Part shown: in pieces, positions 37,219-47,797 of the stretch
Position numbering within the stretch: position 1 is the first letter of the stretch
Layout of the letters: each line of letters begins with the position of its first letter
DNA from: Bacillus sp. FJAT-18017
GTDB lineage: Bacteria > Bacillota > Bacilli > Bacillales > Cytobacillaceae
Assembly: GCF_001278805.1 (NCBI RefSeq)
Contig: NZ_CP012602.1
Location: 2,448,001-2,512,000, forward strand
Direction of reading: 5' to 3'
DNA length: 64,000 nt
The notes under the pieces: generated by a model
Seen by the model: only the letters and a program-made list of their open reading frames with translations
What the model was told of the DNA's origin: nothing
The model's database searches: none
Made by a program: the position numbers and the translations under genes

Positions 37219-37365
37219 TTCAAGGACAAATTGGAATTGTAACTATAGTGAAATGTCCTTGAACTTGTCTTTCAAGTACAAATTTAAGTCTTGGGACTAC
37301 GAAATGTCCTTGAAACGTGGTTTCAAGGACAAATTAATGCTGTACAATAGAAAAATGTACTTGAA
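37219..37365. repeat. Regular 51-bp array of inverted repeats
   Basis: Three copies of TTCAAGKACA (at 37219, 37271, 37322) alternate with three copies of its complement TGTMCTTGAA (37254, 37305, 37356). The period is 51-52 bases throughout. Adjacent complement/direct pairs (37254-37280 and 37305-37331) form ten-base-pair palindromes with seven-base loops, and between them lie 24-25 variable bases. The flanks AAATT and GAAA are also kept. It lies between the selD terminator and the tdh terminator. The array leaves a frame open with 17-residue periodicity, but unit one is out of phase, so it is probably not coding. Confidence 0.8.
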
Positions 37366-37422
37366 CCGTTATACGGTAAAAAAACATAAGAATACTCAAT
37401 TGAATGATATGCGCATACTAAT

Positions 37423-37454
37423 GAAAAACCCCCGAAGCTATTTCTGCATCGGGG
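37423..37454 (-). terminator. Terminator of kbl-tdh
   Basis: CCCCCGA/AGC hairpin with seven-base loop and a T run on the minus strand, 20 bases after the tdh stop. Confidence 0.85.
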
Positions 37455-37472
37455 GCGGGCTTTATAAGTTAT

Positions 37473-38420
37473 TTATAGTTTAATAGAAAGTTTTTCAAGC
37501 ATGTCATTTGTCATGGAAGCAAGGTCATACTCAGCTTTAAAGCCCCACTCTTCCTGAGCTGCAGTGGCATCAATTGAATTCGGCCAGCTGTCAGCAATTG
37601 CTTGGCGAACCGGATCCACAGCATATGACATTGCAAATTCAGGGATGTGCTTTTTAATCTCTGCGGCAATTTCCTCAGGATCAAAGCTCATTGCCGTCAC
37701 ATTGAAAGCATTTCGGTGTACAAGCTTGGATGGATCCGCTTCCATTAAAGTGATTATGGCATTTAGTGCATCTGGCATGTACATCATGTCCATATACGTA
37801 CCCTTATCTATATACGAAGCGTATTTCTTGTTTCTTATTGCCTCGTAATAAATTTCAACAGCATAATCAGTCGTGCCGCCGCCTGGAGGTGTAACATATG
37901 AAATCAGGCCCGGGAAGCGAACGCCCCTTGTGTCAACACCAAATTTATGAAAATAATAATCTGCCAGCAGCTCCCCGGCTACCTTGTTGACTCCATACAT
38001 CGTAGTTGGCCGCATGATGGTGTCCTGTGGGGTATTATCCTTAGGAGTGGATGGGCCGAATGCTCCTATTGAACTTGGTGTGAAGAATTGAGCGCCTATT
38101 TCACGTGCTGTTTCGAGTGCGTTCATCAAGCCGCCCATATTCAGGTTCCAGGCAAACACAGGCTTTGATTCGGCGGTCGCAGAAAGCAAAGCTGCTAGAT
38201 GCATGATAGTATCGACTTGATATTTATTGGCGATGTTAACCATCGCTACGCCATCATTAACATCAAGAACTTCATAAGGGCCACTCGTTGCAGCCTCGCT
38301 CGTATCATTCACTTTTATATCTGTGGCTATTACATGATCGCTGCCGTAGATTTCTCTCAACTTAACTGTCAGTTCAGAACCAATCTGTCCAAGTGCACCG
38401 GTGACCAAAATCTTTTTCAT
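37473..38420 (-). CDS. tdh: L-threonine 3-dehydrogenase, epimerase-like (short-chain) type
   Basis: Oxidises threonine to 2-amino-3-ketobutyrate with NAD+. It is 315 residues of the SDR/epimerase form, not the zinc form. NAD motif GALGQIGSEL is at residues 7-16, the catalytic Tyr/Lys pair in TMYGVNKVAGE near residue 145, and PSSIGAFGP near residue 117 has the conserved Ser. It follows kbl on the same strand by 66 bases, so the pair degrades threonine to glycine and acetyl-CoA. Transcription is probably controlled by the kbl leader. The zinc-type enzyme of B. subtilis Tdh is not related. Confidence 0.92.
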   Translation of the reverse strand: MKKILVTGALGQIGSELTVKLREIYGSDHVIATDIKVNDTSEAATSGPYEVLDVNDGVAMVNIANKYQVDTIMHLAALLSATAESKPVFAWNLNMGGLMNALETAREIGAQFFTPSSIGAFGPSTPKDNTPQDTIMRPTTMYGVNKVAGELLADYYFHKFGVDTRGVRFPGLISYVTPPGGGTTDYAVEIYYEAIRNKKYASYIDKGTYMDMMYMPDALNAIITLMEADPSKLVHRNAFNVTAMSFDPEEIAAEIKKHIPEFAMSYAVDPVRQAIADSWPNSIDATAAQEEWGFKAEYDLASMTNDMLEKLSIKL

Positions 38421-38486
38421 TGATGGTTTTCCTCCCCATGCTGCAGCCAGGACGCAGCCCGGCTCCCCTTACCTTATTATTTATTG

Positions 38487-39680
38487 TTAACGAATGACGC
38501 CCATTTCCTTGCCGACCTTTTCATAGATAGCAATAGCCTTATCCAGCATTTCTTTTGTATGCGCCGCGGTTGGCATATTTCTTACCCTACCTGTACCTTG
38601 AGGAACAGTAGGGAAAACAATTGATTTGGCATATACGCCCTCCTCGTTCAACCGTTTGCTAAATTCCTGGGTCAACTTTTCTTCGCCTATAATGCAAGGT
38701 GTAATAGGTGTTTCGCTATTTCCAATATTGAAGCCAAGCTCCTTCAGGCCCTTTTTCAGGTAATCGCCGTTTTCCCAAAGCTTTTCATTCAATTCAGTGC
38801 TTTCGCTCAGGATTTCAATCGATTTAATGCATGCAGCAACATCTGCCGGAGTTAAGGCTGTCGAGAAAAGGAATGGACGGCTTCGCACTTTCAGCCAGTC
38901 GATCAGATTCTTTTTACCTGCAACATAACCGCCTACAACGCCAATCGCTTTGGACAATGTTCCAATTTGGAAATCAATCTTGTCCTGCAACCCGAAGTGT
39001 TTGACAGTTCCAGCCCCTTTGCCAAGTACTCCCGATCCGTGTGCATCATCAACATAAGTAATCAGATCGAATTCCTCTGCAATCTTTACGATCTCAGGAA
39101 GCAATGCGATATCGCCATCCATTGAAAAAACACCATCAGTAATGACCATTAATTTATTATATTTACCAGACTCGCGTGCTTCCTTCGCTTTTGTACGGAG
39201 GTCTTCCATATCTGAGTGATTGAAGCGGATAATCGTTGCCCTTGAAAGGCGGCAGCCATCAATAATGGATGCATGGTTCAGTTCATCAGAAAGGATCGCA
39301 TCATTTTTATCCATTACAGCTGATATAGCTGCCATATTGCAATTGAAGCCGGATTGGTAAGCAATCGCCGCTTCGGTATGCTTGAACTCTGCAAGCTTTT
39401 GCTCGAGTTCAAGATGGATGTCAAGTGTGCCGTTAATAGTACGAACCGCTCCTGCGCCTACACCATACTTCTCAATTGCCTTTTCGGCTGAATTCTTTAG
39501 GCGGCTATCAGTAGCAAGGCCGAGATAGTTGTTTGAGGAAAGATTAATTAGCTCCCTGCCCTTGATTTTTATAATGGGGCCATTTGGACTCTCCAAAGGA
39601 TCAATCACATTATAAAGACCCTTTCCCTTCAAATCTTCAAGGTTATCATTCAGAAATTTCTCGAGTGTAACGCTGGACAT
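38487..39680 (-). CDS. kbl: Glycine C-acetyltransferase (2-amino-3-ketobutyrate CoA ligase)
   Basis: PLP enzyme of the alpha-oxoamine synthase family splitting 2-amino-3-ketobutyrate with CoA into glycine and acetyl-CoA. It is 397 residues from the ATG preceded by AGGGGAG, family length. Diagnostic parts are NNYLGLATD near residue 50, the His of the PLP site in [10 protein letters not shown] near residue 207 and the PLP lysine in [13 protein letters not shown] near residue 240. It is the first gene of kbl-tdh. A structured leader ends in a terminator hairpin just before its RBS, so control by attenuation is likely. Confidence 0.95.
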   Translation of the reverse strand: MSSVTLEKFLNDNLEDLKGKGLYNVIDPLESPNGPIIKIKGRELINLSSNNYLGLATDSRLKNSAEKAIEKYGVGAGAVRTINGTLDIHLELEQKLAEFKHTEAAIAYQSGFNCNMAAISAVMDKNDAILSDELNHASIIDGCRLSRATIIRFNHSDMEDLRTKAKEARESGKYNKLMVITDGVFSMDGDIALLPEIVKIAEEFDLITYVDDAHGSGVLGKGAGTVKHFGLQDKIDFQIGTLSKAIGVVGGYVAGKKNLIDWLKVRSRPFLFSTALTPADVAACIKSIEILSESTELNEKLWENGDYLKKGLKELGFNIGNSETPITPCIIGEEKLTQEFSKRLNEEGVYAKSIVFPTVPQGTGRVRNMPTAAHTKEMLDKAIAIYEKVGKEMGVIR

Positions 39681-39696
39681 GAACATCTCCCCTTTT

Positions 39697-39803
39697 GAAA
39701 AAAATTAACGGCTATTGTAGCCGGTATGTAAACAATTGTCCGTTTGGGGCGGACACCCCTGAGGCGTGGGAATCCCACGGTTTTACTGTGTTTTCTTCAC
39801 CTC
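39697..39803 (-). ncRNA. Structured 5' leader with terminator before kbl (candidate riboswitch or attenuator)
   Basis: On the minus strand the leader has GAGGU (39799-39803) that pairs with GCCUC (39761-39765), enclosing an unpaired A-rich strand and a hairpin GUGGG-AUU-CCCAC. Next come two mutually exclusive pairings: GUCCG with CGGAC (39738-39754), whose loop holds CCCC, or GGGG (39756-39759) with that CCCC. Last is a terminator CGGCU-ACAAU-AGCCG (39709-39723) followed by seven T, ending about ten bases before the kbl RBS. It does not fit the T-box, glycine, purine or SAM consensus I know. The ligand is unknown. Confidence 0.55.
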
Positions 39804-39959
39804 TAACTATATCATAATTTTGTTAGTGTTCATAATGCGAGGACAAATTCTGTTTGTGTTTTGACAGCGTTTGCAAGAAAAAAATGATGGAAAATCTCAG
39901 AAATTGATTGAATACTTTTTCTATCATGTTATACTTACACCATTAATTTTATAAAACTA

Positions 39960-40030
39960 CACTCGTATAATCGCAGGGATATGGCCTGCAAGTTTCTACC
40001 GGATAACCTTAAATTATTCGACTATGGGTG
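39960..40030 (+). promoter_or_regulatory. Guanine (purine) riboswitch aptamer
   Basis: The aptamer begins CACTCGTATAATCGC and ends CGACTATGGGTG; P1 is CACTC with GGGTG, J/2-3 contains the invariant GTTTCTACC, and loop L3 region ends with CCTTAAATTATT. The specificity position is C in CGACTAT, which means guanine or hypoxanthine rather than adenine. It controls xpt-pbuX as in B. subtilis. A promoter with TATACT as -10 lies just upstream. Confidence 0.93.
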
Positions 40031-40082
40031 GCATGTGTGGATTGCGGTATACGCATATCCTTATTTTCCTTTTGGTTTTTAG

Positions 40083-40134
40083 GCCCAAAAGCACTGCCCC
40101 CTGGTTTTCCGGGGGACATGCTTTTGGGCTTTTT
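40083..40134 (+). terminator. Riboswitch-controlled terminator before xpt
   Basis: GCCCAAAAGCA pairs with TGCTTTTGGGC, and an extra inner stem CCCCC/GGGGG sits in the loop; five T follow. It should form when guanine is bound. Confidence 0.88.
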
Positions 40135-40150
40135 GCGTTATACAGGCTGA

Positions 40151-42057
<1,907 letters not shown>

Positions 42058-42059
42058 GA

Positions 42060-42097
42060 AAAAGGTGGGCGTCCGTTTAGAGGGCGCCCACCTTTTT
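42060..42097 (+). terminator. Terminator after pbuX
   Basis: AAAGGTGGGCG with CGCCCACC, then five T. Confidence 0.9.
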
Positions 42098-42197
42098 GTT
42101 TTCTTATGAAATACAATTCAAGCTCTTTGAAATTATGTTTTAACCATGAAATTTTGTTCAATATTCAAAGTAATTTAATTCAAATTAATATTCACCT

Positions 42198-42624
42198 TTA
42201 AACAAGCCAGCTTTCACCCCATGGCGCAACACCCTCATCGACAAATCCTGCAGAGTTGTATAGCTTTTGTGCAACTGTATTTCTGGGGTGGAAACCGACC
42301 ATGATTTTTTGGCAGCCTTCTTTTTCTTTTAGCCCCTCAAGTAAAGCCGCCAAGCCCTTTTTTCCATATCCCCTTCCCTGGAATGAAGAATCAATCATAA
42401 ATCGATATATCCAATAATTGTTGTCATCCGGATCGAGCCCTGCCATTGCAAAGCCGATCATTCTTTCTCCATCCTGGATTCCATAACCCTTAAAGTTTGG
42501 CAAAAACTAAACTTCTGCAATAGGATAAAGATTAGAAGCCATGAATTGCTTTTGTTCCTCGCCGACTGTTAAGTTTCCACACTCCTCCAGTTATCCTTGT
42601 TAGAGGAGATAATATCACGCTCAT
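42198..42624 (-). pseudogene. GNAT acetyltransferase pseudogene
   Basis: Remnant of a GCN5-type N-acetyltransferase. The downstream frame (101 residues, from MPNFKGYGIQ) lacks the usual N-terminal 50 residues but keeps MIGFAMAGLDPDDNNYWIYR and the acetyl-CoA loop QGRGYGKKGL. Upstream, homologous pieces lie in other frames: MSVILSPL from ATG 42624, NKDNW, then LTVGEEQKQFMASNLYPIAEV ended by a TAG at about residue 38. Two frameshifts and one amber stop are therefore needed to join it. A start inside the fragment is possible, but without the first strands the enzyme would be unlikely to work. Confidence 0.8.
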
Positions 42625-43118
42625 GACCTACTTCCCTCACTCTGAGAATTATATAGCCCTCTGTTTACTAAATTAGCATTAACAGGTGTTTTGCCAAGCT
42701 CCCTCGCCCATATTGAAAGCTGACCCATGTGGTGAATTTCATGTGCGATAACATGCCTGAGTATTTCTCCTAAAGCGAATGTGCTATAGCTGCCGTCTGA
42801 GTTAAAACATTTGATTGGCTGATTATCCATTTCATATTTATAGCTGGAAAGGACGATAGCTGTTTTTGCAATTGTGTCCTCCGAGTAACGGTCCAAATCA
42901 TCAATAGTCCGGAATAGATTGTAGTTTAATTCGGTTATCTCTTCCCCCTTGATATCCTTCATCCAGTCTCCCTCTACCTCAATAATATGGATCAATGTTC
43001 TGTAAATGGTACCAAGACCGCCAGTCCTTTTTTTGAAAAGTTCTTCCTTAGGGATTGTCTTGCACCACTCAAGCCATTCTTTGCGTACCTGCCAATTGTA
43101 TTCGAATAATTTTTTCAT
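42621..43118 (-). CDS. DinB-family protein
   Basis: Four-helix-bundle protein of 165 residues, possibly a thiol S-transferase or damage-inducible protein. The ATG after AAAAGGAGGAG is used. The metal-binding histidines are expected at HIIEVEGDWM near residue 46 and the pair in HEIHHMGQL near residue 130; all three are present, so the metal site looks intact. The gene abuts the GNAT pseudogene by four bases. Substrate not known. Confidence 0.85.
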   Translation of the reverse strand: MKKLFEYNWQVRKEWLEWCKTIPKEELFKKRTGGLGTIYRTLIHIIEVEGDWMKDIKGEEITELNYNLFRTIDDLDRYSEDTIAKTAIVLSSYKYEMDNQPIKCFNSDGSYSTFALGEILRHVIAHEIHHMGQLSIWARELGKTPVNANLVNRGLYNSQSEGSRS

Positions 43119-43315
43119 CAAACTCCTCCTTTTTTAAAAGTAATTCTCTATATTGCCAAACTATCCCTTTTTAACATAGCGCTATTTTTCCGTTTTCCTT
43201 AAATGGAAACAATCGCAAACCTCATTGCCACAGAACCTATAGAAGTTTTGCAGAAAATCTTGTATGATAGAAAAATGGGTAAAATTTTCGAATGAAGTGA
43301 GGATTACGAAAGAAA

Positions 43316-44869
43316 ATGGCACTTTTAACAGTAGATAACTTAAGTCATACATTTGGGGATAGAGTCCTTTTTAAGGATGTTTCCTTCCGATTACTCGCTG
43401 AAGACCATGTTGGCCTGGTAGGCGCGAACGGAGTCGGCAAATCGACGTTGATGAATATAATTACGAATCAGCTCATCCATGATAGCGGCCGTGTAGAATG
43501 GACCCCGGGTGTTCAGTACGGATATCTGGATCAGCATACGATCTTAACACCAGGCAGAACGATGAGGGATGTTTTGCGTGATGCCTTCCTTCCTCTTTTT
43601 GAAAAAGAAAAGGAATTGAACGAAGTAACAGCAAAAATGGGTGATTCAACACCAGAGGAGCTGGAAGAACTTCTTGAGCAGATGGGAGAAATCCAGGATG
43701 CACTGGAAGCAGGCGGCTTCTATACACTCGATATTAAAATAGAAGAAGCGGCACGCGGACTAGGGCTTGACGCAATCGGCCTGGACCGGGATGTTGCGGC
43801 GCTTAGCGGCGGACAGCGGACCAAGGTACTGCTTGCAAAGCTGCTGCTCGAACAGCCAAGAGTCCTGCTGCTCGATGAGCCAACCAACTATCTTGATGTT
43901 GAACATATTCGCTGGTTAAGCGGTTATTTAAAAGAATATCCTTATGCATTCCTATTAATCTCTCATGATACGGAGTTCATGAATTCAGTTTCAAATACAA
44001 TCTTCCATCTTGAGTTTTCAAAGCTGACTCGTTACACTGCGTCTTACGAAAAGTTCCTCGAGCTGGCTGAAATCAACAAGAACCAGCATATTAATGCGTA
44101 CGAAAAGCAGAAGGAATTCATCAAAAAGCAAGAAGACTTTATTGCTAAGAACAAAGCTCGCTACTCAACAACCGGACGTGCAAAAAGCCGCCAAAAGCAG
44201 CTGGACCGGATGGAGCGGATTGACCGCCCTGAAACAGCCATGAAGCCAACCTTTGAATTCAAAGAAGCTAGAAGCAGCAGCCGCTTTGTATTTGAGGCGA
44301 AGGATTTGGAAATCGGCTATTCGCATCCCCTCTTGCCTAAAATGGATATGGTCATTGAAAAAGGCGAAAAAATTGCCATTGTTGGTTGTAACGGTGTCGG
44401 CAAATCAACCTTGTTGAAGACGATGCTTGGGAAAATCCAGCCGCTTGGCGGAAAAATTGAACACGGTGACTTCCTCTTCCCTTCCTATTTTGAGCAGGAG
44501 GTTAAAGCGATGGATATTACCCCCATCGATGATGTCTGGAATGAATTCCCGTCTCTTGATCAGCATCAGGTGCGAGCAGCTCTTGCCCGATGTGGCCTAA
44601 AAAACGAACATATTTCCCGCCCCTTAAGCCAGCTTAGCGGTGGTGAACAAGCAAAGGTACGCCTTTGCAAGTTGATGATGCATGAAAGCAACTGGATTTT
44701 ATTTGACGAGCCAACGAACCATCTAGATGTAACAGCAAAGGAAGAACTTCAGCGTGCCTTGAAAAATTACAAGGGAACCGTTGTCCTTGTCTGCCACGAG
44801 CCTGATTTTTATGAAGGCTGGGTATCGAGGGTCTGGGATGTTGAAGAGTGGTCACAAAAGGCGAACTAA
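43316..44869 (+). CDS. ABC-F family ATPase (YfmM-like)
   Basis: Cytoplasmic ABC-F protein of 517 residues with two ABC modules and no membrane part. Walker A motifs are GANGVGKST near residue 37 and GCNGVGKST near residue 361; signatures are LSGGQRTKV near 163 and LSGGEQAKV near 441; Walker B motifs are LLLDEPTNYLD and LFDEPTNHLD. The P-site tRNA interaction motif-like linker (helices around residues 235-310, basic and Lys-rich) fits ribosome-bound ABC-F proteins. Length and pattern fit B. subtilis YfmM, but resistance to an antibiotic cannot be assumed. It is monocistronic. Confidence 0.9.
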   Translation: MALLTVDNLSHTFGDRVLFKDVSFRLLAEDHVGLVGANGVGKSTLMNIITNQLIHDSGRVEWTPGVQYGYLDQHTILTPGRTMRDVLRDAFLPLFEKEKELNEVTAKMGDSTPEELEELLEQMGEIQDALEAGGFYTLDIKIEEAARGLGLDAIGLDRDVAALSGGQRTKVLLAKLLLEQPRVLLLDEPTNYLDVEHIRWLSGYLKEYPYAFLLISHDTEFMNSVSNTIFHLEFSKLTRYTASYEKFLELAEINKNQHINAYEKQKEFIKKQEDFIAKNKARYSTTGRAKSRQKQLDRMERIDRPETAMKPTFEFKEARSSSRFVFEAKDLEIGYSHPLLPKMDMVIEKGEKIAIVGCNGVGKSTLLKTMLGKIQPLGGKIEHGDFLFPSYFEQEVKAMDITPIDDVWNEFPSLDQHQVRAALARCGLKNEHISRPLSQLSGGEQAKVRLCKLMMHESNWILFDEPTNHLDVTAKEELQRALKNYKGTVVLVCHEPDFYEGWVSRVWDVEEWSQKAN

Positions 44870-45145
44870 TCCTAAATATAAACACGTACCTCTTTAATTT
44901 ATGGGTTCGGTAATGAAGTGCAAAATTCAAATTAACAATGCTATTAACAAAGCAATTAGTAGAAAATCAACATACAATTAGCTTGTAATTTAGCAGTAAA
45001 ATTAGCACACAAAAAAGCTCAGGGCACAAAAGCCTTGAGCTTCCTTTAATTGGTGTATTGTTGCCCGAGGTTTGCTGAATTTCATACTATATACAAAGAT
45101 GAGTCTTAATTATTATTTGCCAACCCTAATCTCAACATTTTGAGG
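44870..45145. other. AT-rich intergenic region
   Basis: No ORF is supported. A hairpin AAGCTCAGGGC/GCCTTGAGCTT at 45015-45042 may end the ABC-F transcript; the tail CTTCCTTT is only partly T-rich. Confidence 0.5.
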
Positions 45146-45250
45146 CTAAACAGGCTTTTCTTTGTCTATTTTTGTATGCCCTTTTTCAGTATCTATTCTC
45201 ATGGAAGTTAATAACGGATTCTCATCTAGAAAAAACTCAATTTTCTCCAT
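45146..45250 (-). CDS. Possible 34-residue microprotein
   Basis: Starts with an ATG that overlaps the end of the upstream DUF2382 gene (ATGGAGAAAATTGA) and ends at TAG. It has a weak RBS (GACGAG). Sequence is acidic and then basic (MEKIEFFLDENPLLTSM, KGHTKIDKEK). The overlap suggests coupling, but so short an ORF may occur by chance. Confidence 0.3.
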   Translation of the reverse strand: MEKIEFFLDENPLLTSMRIDTEKGHTKIDKEKPV

Positions 45251-45638
45251 TAAACTCGTCTAAAACTACCTTTGCGGCTCCCGTTGTTTCTATTCGTACT
45301 CTTTCCTCCTTCAATATTTCCTGAATCTGAATACTTTCCTTATATTGGTGATTATAAATTTCCACATCCTCCAATACTGTTGGATGGAGGATGATTTCTA
45401 TTCGTTCTTCCATTAGGGGAATGGTGATTGTTTCGATCCCGGAATCTTGGTTGTCAACTGAAGATACTGTCTTTTTTTCTATGATCAATTCTTCGCGAGT
45501 TATGGGCACATTAATTTGCTTCTCCTCGGTATATGTTCTTTTATAGACCCTAACATTAGCTGTTTCACTCCATTTCTTGCTTACCTGCATTTGTTCCTTA
45601 TGTAATTGGAGTTCGCGTTTTTCCTGTTTTTCTGACAA
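45237..45638 (-). CDS. DUF2382 (YsnF-like) protein
   Basis: Protein of 133 residues beginning at TTG with GGAAGGTG eight bases upstream. It carries one DUF2382 domain with its repeated pattern: LHKEQMQVSKKW, then YKRTYTEEKQINVPITREEL, ITIPLMEERIEI and IQIQEILKEERVRIE. Such proteins are often stress-induced, as YsnF in B. subtilis, and of unknown mechanism. It lies downstream of a paralogue, 75 bases apart, on the same strand. Confidence 0.75.
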   Translation of the reverse strand: MSEKQEKRELQLHKEQMQVSKKWSETANVRVYKRTYTEEKQINVPITREELIIEKKTVSSVDNQDSGIETITIPLMEERIEIILHPTVLEDVEIYNHQYKESIQIQEILKEERVRIETTGAAKVVLDEFNGEN

Positions 45639-45713
45639 AAGAGTCACCTTCCAGGGATAGTTAAAACACCTTTCCATTAAATTGAAATGAAAAGGTGTTC
45701 AGTGATTTAACCT

Positions 45714-46205
45714 TTATTTATTAATATCTTCAAATCCTGATTCACCAGAAACGATATCGACGCTTCCAGTTGTATTCACATGGGCTTCTTCATGCTGGAG
45801 TGTTTCCTGGATTTGCTGAGTGTCCTCAACCTCACGTTTTGAAGCAGATACCTCCTCGGTAGTGACTGTATATTTGTTAACTTCCACTTCTTCCTGGCTG
45901 ACGGGAATACGGATAGTCTCGCCTGAGTTAATGGATTCATTGCTCCGTTCGTTATTCATCGGTGTTCTCTTAATGACAACTTCTTCATGCATAACTGGAA
46001 CATTGACAGTCTTTTGCTCCTCAACAACTTCTTTACTTAATACTACTTCACCAGCGTCGATATTATTTTTGGTTATGTCCAGTTCTTCTTTATGAAGCTT
46101 GAGACTACCGCTGCTTTGGCTATCCTGCTGATTTGAACTGGTCTCATTTTCCTGACCACCTGAATTTTGTGATTTATCATCACCAAATAAATTTAAAACG
46201 TCCAT
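45714..46205 (-). CDS. DUF2382 (YsnF-like) protein with Gln/Ser-rich N-terminus
   Basis: Protein of 163 residues. The N-terminal 35 residues are Asp/Gln/Ser-rich (KSQNSGGQENETSSNQQDSQ). A DUF2382 domain follows with LHKEELDITKNNIDAGEV, KTVNVPVMHEEVVIKR and IRIPVSQEEVEVNK, ending QIQETLQHEEAHVNTTG. It resembles the next gene closely, so the pair is a duplication; a stress role by family is inference. GAGGGTGAT lies before the ATG. Confidence 0.75.
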   Translation of the reverse strand: MDVLNLFGDDKSQNSGGQENETSSNQQDSQSSGSLKLHKEELDITKNNIDAGEVVLSKEVVEEQKTVNVPVMHEEVVIKRTPMNNERSNESINSGETIRIPVSQEEVEVNKYTVTTEEVSASKREVEDTQQIQETLQHEEAHVNTTGSVDIVSGESGFEDINK

Positions 46206-46894
46206 TATTAAATCACCCTCGCATTTGATTTTAGACAGCCCTTATATAATTAGCTTTAATGAAATAATTATGCTCTAAACTACAAAATTTAATGGCCATA
46301 TATAGGACTATTCCATACTAACCCTGCCACGTGGTTAAGAAGAATCAGTTTACAATTATCTTCCCGTCTTTATGGCAGTTTCACTATTACCAAAGCTAGT
46401 CTCAGTCTCCCTAACCATTTTCAGAATCGCTAAGAACTTGGTTTAATCCATTCATTTCTTCGTGATGTTCTAACCTCAAGCGCAGCAAAATCCACCTTCA
46501 ATTTTGAATTCTATAAGAGATAATTGCCCATTCAGAATCAGTAAATCTTTGAGTTGAATATCTATTGATATATTCAGCTCCTTTCCTTGAAAATGAACAG
46601 GAGCCTGCAGTGATGTCTACGTCCATACTCAAATCAAAGGAACAAATTTGATTTGTTATTTTCTCGGTCTCTACTCATTCCAACGAAAGAATTCATAACC
46701 CTTTAAGTATGATTTTAATTGTTTGCTCGGCTTCAAAAGAGACTAAGTCAATTGATTGCCATCGAAATAATCGATACATCATTAAATTAGTTATCGTAAA
46801 TTTGAATTGTGCCAATAGTGTTAATTCGGCTTTTTGAGAAGATTTATCAGGTACAATAATCTAGGTTAAAACTAAATCTTATGGAGGCTTCAAC
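46206..46894. other. AT-rich intergenic region
   Basis: About 690 bases without a convincing gene. Minus-strand open pieces without starts (FRWQSIDLVSFEAEQTIK near 46720 and SMDVDITAGSCSFSRKGAEY near 46600) may be an old decayed gene but match no family. The importer promoter should lie near the end. Confidence 0.4.
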
Positions 46895-47782
46895 ATGAAA
46901 AAATGGCTTACACTACTCCTTGCTTCCCTTCTTGTTCTGGCATTGGCAGCATGCGGTGGAAATGAAGAAAAAGACAATGCAGGGAAAAATAACGATAAAC
47001 CCAAAAAGGATCAAGTAATTAAAATCGGAGCGATACCTGACCAGAGCGCAACAGAGCTGAACAGCAATATGGAATCCGTCGCAAAGACTCTATCTGAAAA
47101 AACGGGAATGAAAGTAGAGTTTGTTCCATCTGTCGATTATGCCGCTCTTGTAACGGCATTTCAGCGCGGTGAAATTCAACTTGCCTGGTTTGGCGGCCTT
47201 ACAGGTGTACAAGCCCGAAACCTTGTGCCTGAAGCTGAAGCAATTGCACAAAGACCTAAGGATGCAGAATTCCACTCCGTGTTTATTACAAATGACCCTA
47301 GCATCAAATCACTTGCTGATTTAAAGGGCAAGACGTTCACTTTTGGTAGTGAAAGTTCAACTTCTGGACATTTGATGCCTCGTTACTATTTAATAGAGGA
47401 AGGCATTGACCCTACAAAGGATTTTGACGGACAGCCTAATTTCTCAGGCTCACACGATACAACCTACAAATTGGTAGAATCGGGTGCTTTCAAAGCAGGA
47501 GCCCTTAATATATCCGTATGGGAAACGGCAGTTGCTGAAAAAAAGGTTGATACAAGCAAGGTAAGCGTCTTCTATACGACTCCTGCGTACTATGATTATC
47601 ACTGGACAGTCAACAAAATCGACGATGAAACTAAAAAAGCCCTTAAAGATGCCCTCCTTTCTATGAGTGCAGAAGACCTTGAAGGTTTGGATATGTTTGC
47701 AACGGACAAGTTCGTTGAAACGAAAAATGAAAATTACCAGGCTATTGAACAAGTAGCAAAGGAACTTAAGATTATAAAATAA
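46895..47782 (+). CDS. PhnD-family substrate-binding lipoprotein, possibly selenium-oxyanion specific
   Basis: Extracytoplasmic binding lipoprotein of 295 residues with signal peptide and lipobox LAAC (Cys20). It matches phosphate/phosphonate-like PhnD proteins by fold: IKIGAIPDQSATEL near residue 44 and AWFGGLTGVQARNL near residue 100, followed by TFGSESSTSGHLMP near residue 152. These motifs, as I recall them, are those of the PhnD subfamily named putative selenate transporter binding proteins rather than classical PhnD. It heads an operon with an ATPase and fused permease. With sel genes 10 kb away, selenate or selenite uptake is the leading guess; phosphonate or phosphite remain possible. 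Confidence 0.75.
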   Translation: MKKWLTLLLASLLVLALAACGGNEEKDNAGKNNDKPKKDQVIKIGAIPDQSATELNSNMESVAKTLSEKTGMKVEFVPSVDYAALVTAFQRGEIQLAWFGGLTGVQARNLVPEAEAIAQRPKDAEFHSVFITNDPSIKSLADLKGKTFTFGSESSTSGHLMPRYYLIEEGIDPTKDFDGQPNFSGSHDTTYKLVESGAFKAGALNISVWETAVAEKKVDTSKVSVFYTTPAYYDYHWTVNKIDDETKKALKDALLSMSAEDLEGLDMFATDKFVETKNENYQAIEQVAKELKIIK

Positions 47783-47797
47783 ATGGTGTGATAGAGA

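Noticed and set aside
37219..37365. CRISPR array
   Set aside because: Spacing parts are too short and the palindrome loops vary between units; no cas genes are present.
37253..37483. 76-codon plus-strand frame over the palindrome array with 17-residue periodicity
   Set aside because: The first array unit is out of phase, there is no RBS, and the periodicity follows from the 51-bp DNA repeat.
39697..39810. T-box or selC-like RNA before kbl
   Set aside because: No T-box sequence (TGGNACC) and no tRNA-like cloverleaf or UCA anticodon loop could be found.
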